From positions 310,001-374,000 of the forward strand of contig NZ_JBHRXI010000049.1 in assembly GCF_042648365.1 (NCBI RefSeq): a stretch of DNA of 64,000 bases, given 5' to 3'. The DNA comes from Lutimaribacter_A marinistellae (lineage in GTDB: Bacteria; Pseudomonadota; Alphaproteobacteria; Rhodobacterales; Rhodobacteraceae). Position numbers and translations under genes: made by a program. This document shows positions 16,339-24,372 of the stretch, piece by piece (the stretch's first letter is position 1; each line of letters opens with the position of its first letter). The notes below the pieces were generated by a model. That model did not search any database, had not been told where the DNA came from, and was given only the letters and a program-made list of their open reading frames with translations.

Positions 16339-17160
16339 ATGCAGATCACACCGTTGACAGGTGGATTGGGCGCGGAAATCCACGGCGCCGATGTGCGCCG
16401 GGATGAGGATTTCGCGGACATCGAGGCCGCTTTCGCGGAACATGCGGTGATTGTCCTGCGGGGTCAGACCATCACGCCGGACGATCATCTGGCCTTTGCC
16501 CGCCGCTTTGGCCCGATCAACGTGAACCGCTTCTTCAAACCGGTCGACGGCTACCCCGAGATCGCGACGGTTCTCAAGGAAAAGGATCAGAAACAGGCCG
16601 TTGGCGAGGGCTGGCACACAGACCATTCCTATGACCAGGTGCCGGCCATGGGTTCGATCCTGCACGCCATCGAGATGCCGCCTTTTGGCGGCGACACCCT
16701 ATTCGTGTCGATGGCCGCCGCATACGAGGCGCTCTCACCTGTCATGCGCCGGTTTCTGGAGGGGCTGACCGCCATGCATTCGTCGCGCCATGCCTTCGGC
16801 GCCGCGACACAAGACAGCGAGGCCGCCCGAAGCGGACGCCTGTCCAATGCCGAGGCCGCGACGCAGGATGCGCGCCATCCCGTCGTGATCACCCATCCCC
16901 TCAGCGGCCGCCGTGGGCTTTTCGTGAACCCGGTCTTCACCACCCATATCGAGGGTCTTACGCCCGGGGAATCAGACGCGATCCTGGCCATGCTTTACGA
17001 GCATTGCCGGCAACCCGAGTTCCAGTGCCGGGTGCGCTGGCAGCAGGGGGACATCACCATGTGGGACAACCGGGCAACGTGGCACAAGGCGATCAACGAC
17101 TATCACGGCTTTCGCCGACTGATGCACCGCATCACGGTCGAGGGTGTTCCGCTGCATTAG
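16339..17160 (+). CDS. TauD/TfdA family Fe(II)/2-oxoglutarate-dependent dioxygenase
   Basis: The 273-residue oxygenase has the iron triad His93-x-Asp95 (GWHTDHSYD) and His249 (DNRATWHKAINDY), and the 2-oxoglutarate-binding Arg264 (MHRITVEG). The family hydroxylates carbon next to S, N, O or P atoms and so releases sulfonates, alkyl chains or N-substituents. RBS GGGAGGA precedes the ATG. It stands alone after a 114-nt gap at the end of the catabolic island and could perform another oxidative step on the same substrate; that link is positional only. Confidence 0.9.
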   Translation: MQITPLTGGLGAEIHGADVRRDEDFADIEAAFAEHAVIVLRGQTITPDDHLAFARRFGPINVNRFFKPVDGYPEIATVLKEKDQKQAVGEGWHTDHSYDQVPAMGSILHAIEMPPFGGDTLFVSMAAAYEALSPVMRRFLEGLTAMHSSRHAFGAATQDSEAARSGRLSNAEAATQDARHPVVITHPLSGRRGLFVNPVFTTHIEGLTPGESDAILAMLYEHCRQPEFQCRVRWQQGDITMWDNRATWHKAINDYHGFRRLMHRITVEGVPLH

Positions 17161-17242
17161 CCGGGAACAGGTCGCGGCAGGACGCGGCCCGATCCCGACC
17201 CGTGGCGGGGCCGCGCGCCGCCCCAACCCCATCGGTACCCCC

Positions 17243-17292
17243 TTGTACAAAACGGTCAATCCCCCGGCGGATCGATGTACAAAACGGTCAAT
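17243..17292. repeat. Tandem pair of TGTACAAAACGGTCAAT motifs, 32 bp apart (locus 1)
   Basis: TGTACAAAACGGTCAAT occurs at 17244-17260 and again at 17276-17292, identical over 17 bp, with start-to-start spacing of 32 bp. The spacer is unrelated GC-rich sequence. A GGTACCCCC lies just upstream. The same pair with the same 32-bp spacing is at 60441-60489. Here it sits in the 208-bp gap between the dioxygenase and FkbM genes. Function unknown. Confidence 0.8.
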
Positions 17293-17368
17293 TCGCATGT
17301 GCCGCCACGGCTTGCCTGCCAATGACCGGTTGCCTACACAAGAACCGGCAAGAGAAGCGGAGCGTAAC

Positions 17369-18037
17369 ATGGCCTCATTGAAACGTTGGTTGGACCAACT
17401 CAGACACCCGTGGAAAGCCGAGGCCCTCAAGGCATACACGCAATTCCGCAAGGACAAGGCGATCGACCGTCTCTTCGACTTCTCCGACCTGCCACCCGAT
17501 GCGACGGTGCTGGATTTCGGCGGGTTTCGCGGGGAATGGACAGATCGGATTCTGGCCGCCTGTCCCGACTGCACCGTGCATGTGTTTGAACCGCACCCCG
17601 ATTTCGCACGCCAGATCGCCGAAAAATTCGCTGGAAATTCAAGGGTTCACGTCCATGACGCGGCACTCGCACACGAAGATGGCGTGCTGCGCCTGTCGGA
17701 TGCGGGCGATGCGTCTTCGGCCGTCGCCGCGCATGAACACAGCTTCGAAGCCCGCACCATCTCGGCATCGCGTTTCTTTGCAGAGGCCGGACTCACCAAG
17801 GTCGGCCTGGCCAAGATGAACATCGAGGGCGGGGAATACGAACTGCTTCCGGCCCTGATCGAGGCGGGCCTGATCGACCGCATCGACCGCCTGCAGATCC
17901 AGTTCCATCTCTTCTCACCGGATCTGAAAGCACAAAGGGACGAGATCCGTTCTCATCTCGAACTCACTCACAGATGCGACTGGAACTACCCGTTCGTGTG
18001 GGAGGAGTGGCGCCTTAAACCTTCGTCAGGCCATTGA
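17369..18037 (+). CDS. FkbM family methyltransferase
   Basis: This is a 222-residue SAM-dependent methyltransferase. The SAM-binding loop is VLDFGGFRGEWT (residues 47-58), with the acidic end of strand 2 at VFEPHPDF; the FkbM region shows KMNIEGGEYELLPALIEAG. The ATG at 17369 is preceded by GCGGAG; the frame extends upstream through the repeat region but without a start site. FkbM proteins O-methylate sugars or polyketides; the acceptor is unknown. A strong hairpin follows the stop, separating it from the convergent EF-hand gene. There is no clear link to the neighbours. Confidence 0.82.
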   Translation: MASLKRWLDQLRHPWKAEALKAYTQFRKDKAIDRLFDFSDLPPDATVLDFGGFRGEWTDRILAACPDCTVHVFEPHPDFARQIAEKFAGNSRVHVHDAALAHEDGVLRLSDAGDASSAVAAHEHSFEARTISASRFFAEAGLTKVGLAKMNIEGGEYELLPALIEAGLIDRIDRLQIQFHLFSPDLKAQRDEIRSHLELTHRCDWNYPFVWEEWRLKPSSGH

Positions 18038-18049
18038 TTTGAAATAGTA

Positions 18050-18081
18050 ATCGGACGCCGCAGTTTGCAGCGGCGTCCGAT
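18050..18081. terminator. Hairpin terminator between convergent genes
   Basis: ATCGGACGCCGC and GCGGCGTCCGAT form a perfect 12-bp stem with loop AGTTTGCA, 12 nt after the FkbM stop and 9 nt before the stop of the convergent EF-hand gene. The flanks have no long T-run, so it may act on both strands or depend partly on Rho. Confidence 0.7.
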
Positions 18082-18090
18082 CCGGCCGTA

Positions 18091-18339
18091 TCAGCCTTCC
18101 TGCGACGGCATCAGCCCTTCATCGCGGGCAGCCGTGATTTCGTCGGCGTCGAGCATGCCATCGGCATTGGTATCCATCTCGGCGAATGCATCCGCGTCGA
18201 TCTCTGCGTGAACGGCCTGCACTTCCTCCAGCGTCAGCATGCCGTCGCCATTGGCGTCCGCGGCTTCCGTGGTGGCCCATGCTGCGGAACCGACGAGGGC
18301 TGCGGTTGCGGCGGCGAGGGTGAAGCGAGTGAATGTCAT
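18091..18339 (-). CDS. Small exported EF-hand calcium-binding protein
   Basis: This 82-residue protein starts with a signal peptide (FTRFTLAAATAALVGSAAWA) and has two EF-hand loops: DANGDGMLTLEEV at about residues 30-42 and DTNADGMLDADEI at about 57-69. The start at 18339 is chosen because GGAG lies 9 nt upstream and the signal peptide begins there; the frame is open 26 codons further back without a site. The acidic mature part probably binds calcium in the periplasm or outside the cell. It stands alone, with its own upstream region from 18340. Confidence 0.85.
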   Translation of the reverse strand: MTFTRFTLAAATAALVGSAAWATTEAADANGDGMLTLEEVQAVHAEIDADAFAEMDTNADGMLDADEITAARDEGLMPSQEG

Positions 18340-18598
18340 CGGATTACTCCAGTGTTGAGGGTTTGTCTGTCCGGACGAGAATGAGATGGCACCGCTCTCG
18401 CGATTTGAATAGAGCATTTTTGCAAGACAAAACGCCTTGAGCCAAGTTCAGCCTATGGATGCTTTGCACATGCGCAAAACAACGCCCGCAATGGTTGTGC
18501 AGCCTGAAAGCGGCAGATCTTGGCGCGAGTGTCTTTCGCAAATCGGCAAGACGCTGCCTGAATCCCTGTTCGCACCCGTCGGCGGGACCCCGCGCACG

Positions 18599-18625
18599 AA
18601 AAAAAGGGGGCCGTTCGACCCCCTT
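18599..18625 (-). terminator. Rho-independent terminator downstream of nrdJ
   Basis: On the minus strand AAGGGGG-loop(8)-CCCCCTT is followed directly by a run of seven T (A-run at 18599-18605 on the plus strand). It lies about 190 nt past the nrdJ stop, in its direction of transcription, and could end nrdJ or a separate small RNA from 18626-18792. Confidence 0.8.
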
Positions 18626-18792
18626 AACCAGTCTCGCCGTCCAGGCTCCCTCGTTGACTGCCCGTGTTTTCTGCCTGCGGCCTGGACGCCGCATGGGACG
18701 AGCGCACCCGCCCCGTGTGAGGATGGGAGGAACCGATAGTCCGTTCCCACCCTATTCGTCGGGGCCGGTCACCCGAGAGAATTCCCGGCCCC
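18626..18792 (-). ncRNA. Structured stretch after nrdJ: 3' UTR or unassigned small RNA
   Basis: Between the nrdJ stop and the terminator are three dyads: GGGGCCGG/CCGGCCCC at 18761-18792 (8 bp perfect), GGATGGGAGGAAC/GTTCCCACC at about 18721-18749, and CGTCCAGGC/GCCTGGACG at 18638-18688 (9 bp perfect, 33-nt loop). No ORF here looks coding. I do not recognise tmRNA, RNase P, SRP RNA or a known riboswitch. No clear promoter is visible, so a structured 3' UTR is as likely as a free RNA. The rest of the gap, 18340-18598, holds the EF-hand upstream region and nothing else I can support. Confidence 0.3.
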
Positions 18793-18817
18793 TGCGCGCC
18801 ATCGCCGGCGCGGTTGT

Positions 18818-21800
18818 TCAGCTACATCCGCTGGTCGCCCCGCAGGTGTTGCATTTCATGCAGGTACCGTTGCGCACCAGCGTGTAGTTTCCGCATTCGC
18901 CGCACGGATCGCCCTCGTAGCCCTGCATTCGTGCCTTGGTGCGGGCGTCCATCGACGTGGTTGCGGCGGATATGGTCGTCGTCGAGGTCGAGACGGACAC
19001 CTCGGGCACAAGTGTTTCCAGCGCGCTGGAGGCATCGATACCGCCCTGAAGCACCACCAGATCCTGCGGCAGACGCTTGCGCAGGTAGCCGGTCGAGCTG
19101 ATCTGCTTGAGCACTTCCAGCGATTTCGACGCGGCGCTGTCGCTCACCTCGCTGACATTCGACACGCCTTCTTCTTCGCCGCGGCCGATATCGTCGAATG
19201 TCGCGCCTTCGGGTTTCACATGCGCCAGGTCCGTCCGGTCGAGGTAGGAGACCGCCAGTTCCCGGAAGATGTAGTCGAGGATCGAGGTCGCGTTCTTGAT
19301 CGAGTCGTTGCCCTGAACCATCCCGGCCGGTTCGAACTTGGTGAAGGTGAAGGCATCCACGAACTCTTCGAGCGGTACGCCATATTGCAGGCCCACCGAG
19401 ACCGCGATGGCGAAATTGTTCATCATCGCGCGGAAGCCGGCACCTTCCTTGTGCATGTCGATGAAGATCTCGCCAAGGCTGCCATCCTTGTACTCGCCGG
19501 TCCGCAGATAGACCTTGTGCCCGCCGACGATGGCCTTTTGCGTATAACCCTTGCGCCGTTCCGGCAGCTTCTCGCGATGCGAGCGGATCAGTTCCTTGAC
19601 CACCACTTTCTCGATGACCTTTTCGGCCAGTACGGCGGCCTTTTCCTGGACCGATCCGCTTTCCAGAACCTCGGCGGCTTCGTCGTCATCCTCGACCAGT
19701 GCAGCGGCCAGCGGCTGGCTCAGCTTCGACCCGTCGCGGTAGAGCGCGTTGGCCTTGACGCCCAGCGACCAGCTGAGTTCATAGGCCTTCTGGCAATCTT
19801 CGATCGTGGCCGAATTCGGCATGTTGATCGTCTTGGAGATGGCACCCGAGATGAAGCTTTGCGCCGCCGCCATCATGCGAATGTGGCTGTCGACCGACAG
19901 GAACCGCTTGCCCTTTTTCCCGCAGGGATTGGCGCAATCGAAGATCGCGTAATGCTCCTCCTTCAGGTGCGGCGCGCCTTCCAGCGTCATGGTTCCGCAG
20001 ACATGGTCATTGGCCGCGTCGATATCCTGCTTCGAAAAGCCCAGATGCCGCAGCAGGTCAAAGGTCGGGTCGTTCAGCTTTTCCTGCGGAATGCCCAGAA
20101 CCTGAGTGCAGAACTCCTCGCCCAGCGTCCACTGGTTGAAGACGAAGCGGATGTCAAAGGCCGATCCCAGTGCTGCGTCTACCTTGGCGAGTTCGTTCGG
20201 GCCAAATCCGTGACCGGTCAACGAGGTATGGTTGACCCCCGGCGCATTGCCGATGGTGCCATGACCCACGGCGTAAGACACGATCTCTTCGATCTGGGCC
20301 GAGGTATAGCCGAGGTTTTCCAGCGCCGCCGGAACCGAGCGATTGATGATCTTGAAGTAGCCGCCACCTGCGAGCTTCTTGAACTTCACCAGCGCGAAAT
20401 CGGGCTCAATCCCGGTGGTGTCGCAATCCATCACAAGGCCGATTGTGCCGGTGGGCGCGATCACGGTTGCCTGCGCGTTGCGATATCCGTTCTTCTCGCC
20501 CAGCCGCAGCGCCTCGTCCCATGCGCTCTTGGCGAGGTCGACAAGATGCGTGTCGGGGCAATTTTCGTGGTCGAGCGGCACAGGCTTGACCGCCAGTTGC
20601 TCATACCCGTCGGTTTCGGCATGCGCTGCGCGGCGATGGTTACGGATGACGCGCTGCATATGCGTGGCGTTGCGCTCGTAACCGGCAAACGGTCCCAGTT
20701 CGCCGGCGACTTCGGCCGAGGTGGCGTAGGCCACGCCCGTCATGATCGAGGTCAGCGCACCGCATAGCGCCCGTCCCTCATCCGAGTCATAGCCATAGCC
20801 CATGTTCATCAGCAGCCCGCCGATATTGGCATAGCCCAGGCCCAATGTGCGGAAATCATAGGACAGTTGCGCGATTTCCTTGGACGGGAACTGCGCCATC
20901 GTCACGCTGATCTCCAGCGTCAGGGTCCACAGCCGGGTGGCATGCATGTAATCCTCGGCCTGAAACTTCCCGTCCTTGAGGAAGGTCAGCAGGTTCATCG
21001 AGGCCAGGTTACAGGCGGTGTCGTCGAGGAACATGTATTCCGAGCAGGGATTCGAGCCACGAATCTCGCCATCCTCGGGGCAGGTATGCCACTCGTTCAC
21101 CGTGTCGTGGAACTGGATGCCAGGATCGGCACAGGCCCAGGCGGCGTGCCCGACCTTTTCCCATAGATCGCGTGCTTTCACGGTCTTGGCGACCTGTCCG
21201 TCGACGCGGTTGATTAACTGCCAGTCGGCATCCTTCTCGACCGCATGCAGGAACGCGTTGGTCACGCGGATGGAGTTGTTGGAGTTCTGGCCCGAAACCG
21301 AGCTGTAGGCCTCCGAGTCCCAATCGGTGTCATATGTCGGGAACTCGATGCTGGTGTGGCCCTGCTTGGCATAATCCAGCACGCGTTTGATGTAGGTTTC
21401 GGGGATTGCCACCTTCTTGGCTTCGCGAACCGCCTTTTTCAGAGCGTCGTTGACGGCCGGGTCATAGGCATCGGCCTCGGCACCGTCCCAAGAGCGGATG
21501 GCCTCGAAAATGCCGTTCAGCATCTTCTCGTGCATCTTCGATCCGGCAACGATCGAGGCCACCTTCTGCTCTTCGAGAACCTTCCACTGGATGAAGGCTT
21601 CGATGTCGGGGTGATCTGCATCGACGATCACCATCTTCGCTGCTCGACGGGTGGTCCCGCCTGATTTGATCGCACCGGCGGCGCGATCACCGATTTTAAG
21701 AAAGCCCATCAGGCCAGAGGATTTGCCACCGCCGGACAGGGGCTCTCCCTCGCCGCGCAGATGGCTGAAATTGGTGCCGGTGCCCGAGCCATACTTGAAC

Positions 21801-22447
21801 AGCCGCGCCTCGCGCACCCAGAGGTCCATGATGCCGCCTTCGTTCACCAGGTCGTCCTGCACGCCCTGGATGAAGCATGCATGCGGCTGGGGATGCTCGT
21901 AAGCCGATTTCGACTTGGTGAGCTTGCCGGTCTTGTAATCGACATAGTGGTGGCCCTGCGCGGGTCCGTCGATGCCATAGGCCCAGTGCAGGCCGGTATT
22001 GAACCATTGGGGCGAGTTCGGCGCGGCGCGCTGCGTGGCGAGCATGTAGCGCATCTCGTCATAATAGGCGCGCGCATCTTCCTCGGTCGAGAAATAGCCG
22101 CCCTTCCAGCCCCAATAGGCCCAGGCGCCGGCGAGGCGGTCAAAGACCTGCTTGGACGAGGTTTCGCCGCCCATCTCGGCCTCCTCGTCCGGCACGCTGC
22201 GCCACAGAAACTCGGGCACGTCCTTTTCGCGGACTTTCTTCAGGCGGCTGGGCACACCCGCCTTGCGGAAATACTTCTGCGCGATGACATCGCTTGCGAC
22301 CTGGCTCCACGAGGCAGGCACTTCGATCTCTTCGAGCCGGAAAACGATGGTCCCGTCCGGATTGCGAATCTCCGAGGTCGCCGAAACGAACTCCAGTTCC
22401 GCATAGGCGTCCTGCCCTGCCTTCGTGAATTTGCGGTCGATCTTCAT
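18818..22447 (-). CDS. nrdJ: Vitamin B12-dependent (class II) ribonucleotide reductase
   Basis: NrdJ makes deoxyribonucleotides from ribonucleotides using adenosylcobalamin to start the radical, so it needs neither oxygen nor a separate radical subunit. The length of 1209 residues is usual for the long alphaproteobacterial form. Features: NSPQWFNTGLHWAYGI near residue 140, GSGTGTNFSHLRGEGEPLSGG near 225, the active-site stretch ATVIAPTGTIGLVMDCDTTG near 660, and a C-terminal zinc-ribbon-like tail with CGECG, CMKCNTCG and SGCS. No cobalamin riboswitch was found in the 680 bp upstream, as expected if this is the main reductase. Transcribed alone; it links to the corrinoid protein gene at 45349 through B12 use. 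Confidence 0.97.
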   Translation of the reverse strand: MKIDRKFTKAGQDAYAELEFVSATSEIRNPDGTIVFRLEEIEVPASWSQVASDVIAQKYFRKAGVPSRLKKVREKDVPEFLWRSVPDEEAEMGGETSSKQVFDRLAGAWAYWGWKGGYFSTEEDARAYYDEMRYMLATQRAAPNSPQWFNTGLHWAYGIDGPAQGHHYVDYKTGKLTKSKSAYEHPQPHACFIQGVQDDLVNEGGIMDLWVREARLFKYGSGTGTNFSHLRGEGEPLSGGGKSSGLMGFLKIGDRAAGAIKSGGTTRRAAKMVIVDADHPDIEAFIQWKVLEEQKVASIVAGSKMHEKMLNGIFEAIRSWDGAEADAYDPAVNDALKKAVREAKKVAIPETYIKRVLDYAKQGHTSIEFPTYDTDWDSEAYSSVSGQNSNNSIRVTNAFLHAVEKDADWQLINRVDGQVAKTVKARDLWEKVGHAAWACADPGIQFHDTVNEWHTCPEDGEIRGSNPCSEYMFLDDTACNLASMNLLTFLKDGKFQAEDYMHATRLWTLTLEISVTMAQFPSKEIAQLSYDFRTLGLGYANIGGLLMNMGYGYDSDEGRALCGALTSIMTGVAYATSAEVAGELGPFAGYERNATHMQRVIRNHRRAAHAETDGYEQLAVKPVPLDHENCPDTHLVDLAKSAWDEALRLGEKNGYRNAQATVIAPTGTIGLVMDCDTTGIEPDFALVKFKKLAGGGYFKIINRSVPAALENLGYTSAQIEEIVSYAVGHGTIGNAPGVNHTSLTGHGFGPNELAKVDAALGSAFDIRFVFNQWTLGEEFCTQVLGIPQEKLNDPTFDLLRHLGFSKQDIDAANDHVCGTMTLEGAPHLKEEHYAIFDCANPCGKKGKRFLSVDSHIRMMAAAQSFISGAISKTINMPNSATIEDCQKAYELSWSLGVKANALYRDGSKLSQPLAAALVEDDDEAAEVLESGSVQEKAAVLAEKVIEKVVVKELIRSHREKLPERRKGYTQKAIVGGHKVYLRTGEYKDGSLGEIFIDMHKEGAGFRAMMNNFAIAVSVGLQYGVPLEEFVDAFTFTKFEPAGMVQGNDSIKNATSILDYIFRELAVSYLDRTDLAHVKPEGATFDDIGRGEEEGVSNVSEVSDSAASKSLEVLKQISSTGYLRKRLPQDLVVLQGGIDASSALETLVPEVSVSTSTTTISAATTSMDARTKARMQGYEGDPCGECGNYTLVRNGTCMKCNTCGATSGCS

Positions 22448-23129
22448 GTTGCGCTGCCCCTGCGTCTGTCCTGGTCGTTGACCCCGGAAGGATCGTTCAT
22501 GATGCGAGTGCCCTCGCGGGCCGTGTTGGAGACAGCGGAGCTGTGCGCAGCCGAGGCCGCACCCTGCCCATCTTGATGGTTTCCTCGAAACTTTTTGCCT
22601 TCCCCAACCGCGCCGTTAGAAACCTGATCGTATCTACCAGATTTAGTATCGGCGCATCCGGCCCACACAATCTGGCGTATCCCGGCCAAGGAGGTCAACG
22701 GAATTTTTACCCCCCTGCGCGACTCTTTTTTGTTGACCAATGGCAAGCGGTGGTTGCGCTCTCCGGCGGCTCCGATTCCTCCACATGCAATCCCCAGAGC
22801 AGCCCACCGGGAGCGAGGAAAAGGTTAACGCCTTTTCCTTTGTTTTCAGCAGGCTTTAGCACGGGTTTCGAAAATCCATACACCCCTGGTGGGTTCATCC
22901 CCAGCGTTGCGTGGACCCGTCATTACCCGGGGAATCGGCGATGTCGGTCGGCCACTTCGACCGTTCAGACCTGTCGCCATCGCAATGTCGGAAAGCGCTC
23001 TGTCGGCCCAGACGATCAAGACAAGTGTGGGAGTTGCGCCACAATATCTTGTGTCAGAACCGAAGCGGCCCCACGAATCCATCCGCGCGGACAGATCCGC
23101 GCTTTGGCGAAAAAACCGATGGAAGAAGA
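22448..23129. other. Gap between nrdJ and tRNA-Pro, no gene recognised
   Basis: Six-frame reading gives no convincing protein. A TTGACC (minus strand, 22693-22698) could be the -35 box of nrdJ, but its -10 is poor. AGGAAAAGG-TTAACG-CCTTTTCCT at 22816-22839 is a perfect 9-bp hairpin followed on the plus strand by a T-rich stretch; as a terminator it would face away from both flanking genes, so its role is unclear. A direct repeat GATAC...GATAC near 22630-22650 does not fit an NrdR box. Confidence 0.4.
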
Positions 23130-23206
23130 TGGTCGGGGCGGCGAGATTCGAACTCACGACCCCCTGTACCCAAAACAGGTGCGCTACCAGACTGCGCCAC
23201 GCCCCG
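23130..23206 (-). tRNA. tRNA-Pro (anticodon TGG)
   Basis: The 77-nt cloverleaf includes an encoded CCA. The acceptor stem CGGGGCG pairs with CGCCCCG; the D arm is GCGCAGTCTGGTAGCGC; the anticodon arm CCTGT-TTTGGGT-ACAGG presents TGG; the T arm GTGAG-TTCGAAT-CTCGC is regular. Confidence 0.95.
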
Positions 23207-23249
23207 GACCGTGCGCCTTCCTAGCGACCGCAATCCGATTTGAAAAGCC

Positions 23250-23711
23250 CTAACAGGGCCAAGCAGCCGGTCCGTCGGAAAAAACTGGATGGCGCAGTTC
23301 CGCGCCCACGGTCAAACTATAGCGTCGCGCCAATCCGCCGTTGATTTCGAGCACCGCGAAAACGGAATCGCCACCCTCGATCTGGGTCTCGTCATGGGGA
23401 ATCGCTTCGTGGTGGATATGCCGCACGACTCCGGTCCGGTCGACGAACAGCATGTCGAGCGGGATCAGCGTGTTCTTCATCCAGAACGTCACTGCGCGGG
23501 GACGGTCGAAGACGAACAGCATTCCCGACTGGCGCGGCAGGTCTTCGACGAACATCAGGCCGCGCGACCGCTCGCGCGGGGTATCGGCAACATCGACGGT
23601 AAAGTTGAGCACCGTCTCGCCGTCTCGGATGGTCACCGTTTCGGGCGAGCACTCCGCCTGCGCGACCCCCGCCGTGAACAACAGGACAAGGGCGATCGAC
23701 AACAGGCGCAT
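23250..23711 (-). CDS. DUF192 family exported protein
   Basis: The 153-residue protein has a cleavable signal peptide (SIALVLLFTAGVAQA) and the DUF192 core: RSRGLMFVEDLP, MLFVFDRPRAVTFWMKNTLI, PLDMLFVD and VLEINGG near the C-terminus. The family forms a small periplasmic beta-barrel of unknown activity. It is transcribed from the same strand as the cold-shock gene, 11 nt downstream of it, which suggests co-transcription, a common arrangement in this order. Confidence 0.88.
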   Translation of the reverse strand: MRLLSIALVLLFTAGVAQAECSPETVTIRDGETVLNFTVDVADTPRERSRGLMFVEDLPRQSGMLFVFDRPRAVTFWMKNTLIPLDMLFVDRTGVVRHIHHEAIPHDETQIEGGDSVFAVLEINGGLARRYSLTVGAELRHPVFSDGPAAWPC

Positions 23712-23722
23712 TGCGGCTCTCC

Positions 23723-24250
23723 TCAGCTGGTTTGCGCGGCCTCCCAGGGCAGAACCTGTACCGCCATGCGTCCCCGTTTACCGTCGATCACGCGGATCGC
23801 CAAGGCTTCGCCAGGTTGCAGGTCGGCAAGGCCCGACAGGCGCAGCACTTCGATATGCAGGAAAACATCTTCGTCGCGCCCGAACACATTGGCGAACCCG
23901 AACCCCTTGCCCTTGTCGAACCATTTGACACGGGCAGGCTCCAACGGCGCGGCCTCGATCTGGGCCGGCTCCAGCTCGGCGAAATCGGCCAACGCCGCAG
24001 TGTCCCCGCGCTCGGGCGGGTCGATCGTCAACACCTCGACGGCCTGCGCTCCGCGCTCGGTCCGGTTCACGACGATCTCGATCCCGGCGCCGTCGGCGAC
24101 CGAGCTCTGACCGAAGTTGCGCAGCACGTTCACGTGCAGCAGGATGTCCTCTCCCCCGCTATCGGCAATGACAAAGCCATAGCCCTTGGCGGGGTCGAAC
24201 CATTTTACGTGTCCCTTAACACGGTTCATCGCGGTCAGATCTTTCGGCAC
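23723..24250 (-). CDS. Cold-shock protein with two CSD domains
   Basis: This is a 175-residue single-strand nucleic-acid-binding protein with two cold-shock domains, about residues 11-75 (KGHVKWFDPAKGYGFVIAD, then ILLHVNVL) and 108-170 (ARVKWFDKGKGFGFANVF, then VFLHIEVL). Each keeps RNP1 (KGYGF/KGFGF) and RNP2 (LLHV/FLHI)-type aromatic motifs. Double-CSD proteins are usual in Rhodobacterales and act as RNA chaperones. The longest frame starts with a GTG at 24250 without a ribosome site; ATG at 24229 (MNRVKG) is an equally good start. It is followed by the DUF192 gene. Confidence 0.9.
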   Translation of the reverse strand: MPKDLTAMNRVKGHVKWFDPAKGYGFVIADSGGEDILLHVNVLRNFGQSSVADGAGIEIVVNRTERGAQAVEVLTIDPPERGDTAALADFAELEPAQIEAAPLEPARVKWFDKGKGFGFANVFGRDEDVFLHIEVLRLSGLADLQPGEALAIRVIDGKRGRMAVQVLPWEAAQTS

Positions 24251-24372
24251 TGTGTCACAATCACGCTATTAGGCTGCGTTTCAGGCCTCCTGATGTGCAG
24301 TATTTTGCAGGCAGAGTTCAAGCTTTAAAAAACGATTGTTTCCAACAGCTTGCATTTCACGTGACGTGAATG

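Noticed and set aside
18448..18750. A 100-codon minus-strand frame after nrdJ starting with a GTG
   Set aside because: It runs through the hairpins and terminator and has no protein-like composition or ribosome site.
18601..18760. Identification of the post-nrdJ structured region as 6S, SRP or tmRNA
   Set aside because: None of the conserved cores of these RNAs could be found; left as unassigned structure.
22448..22700. Possible cobalamin riboswitch or NrdR box upstream of nrdJ
   Set aside because: No B12-box or conserved core was found, and the GATAC repeats do not have the palindrome or spacing of NrdR sites.
22707..22898. A 63-codon minus-strand frame between nrdJ and tRNA-Pro
   Set aside because: No ribosome site, no recognisable motif, and it spans a perfect hairpin.
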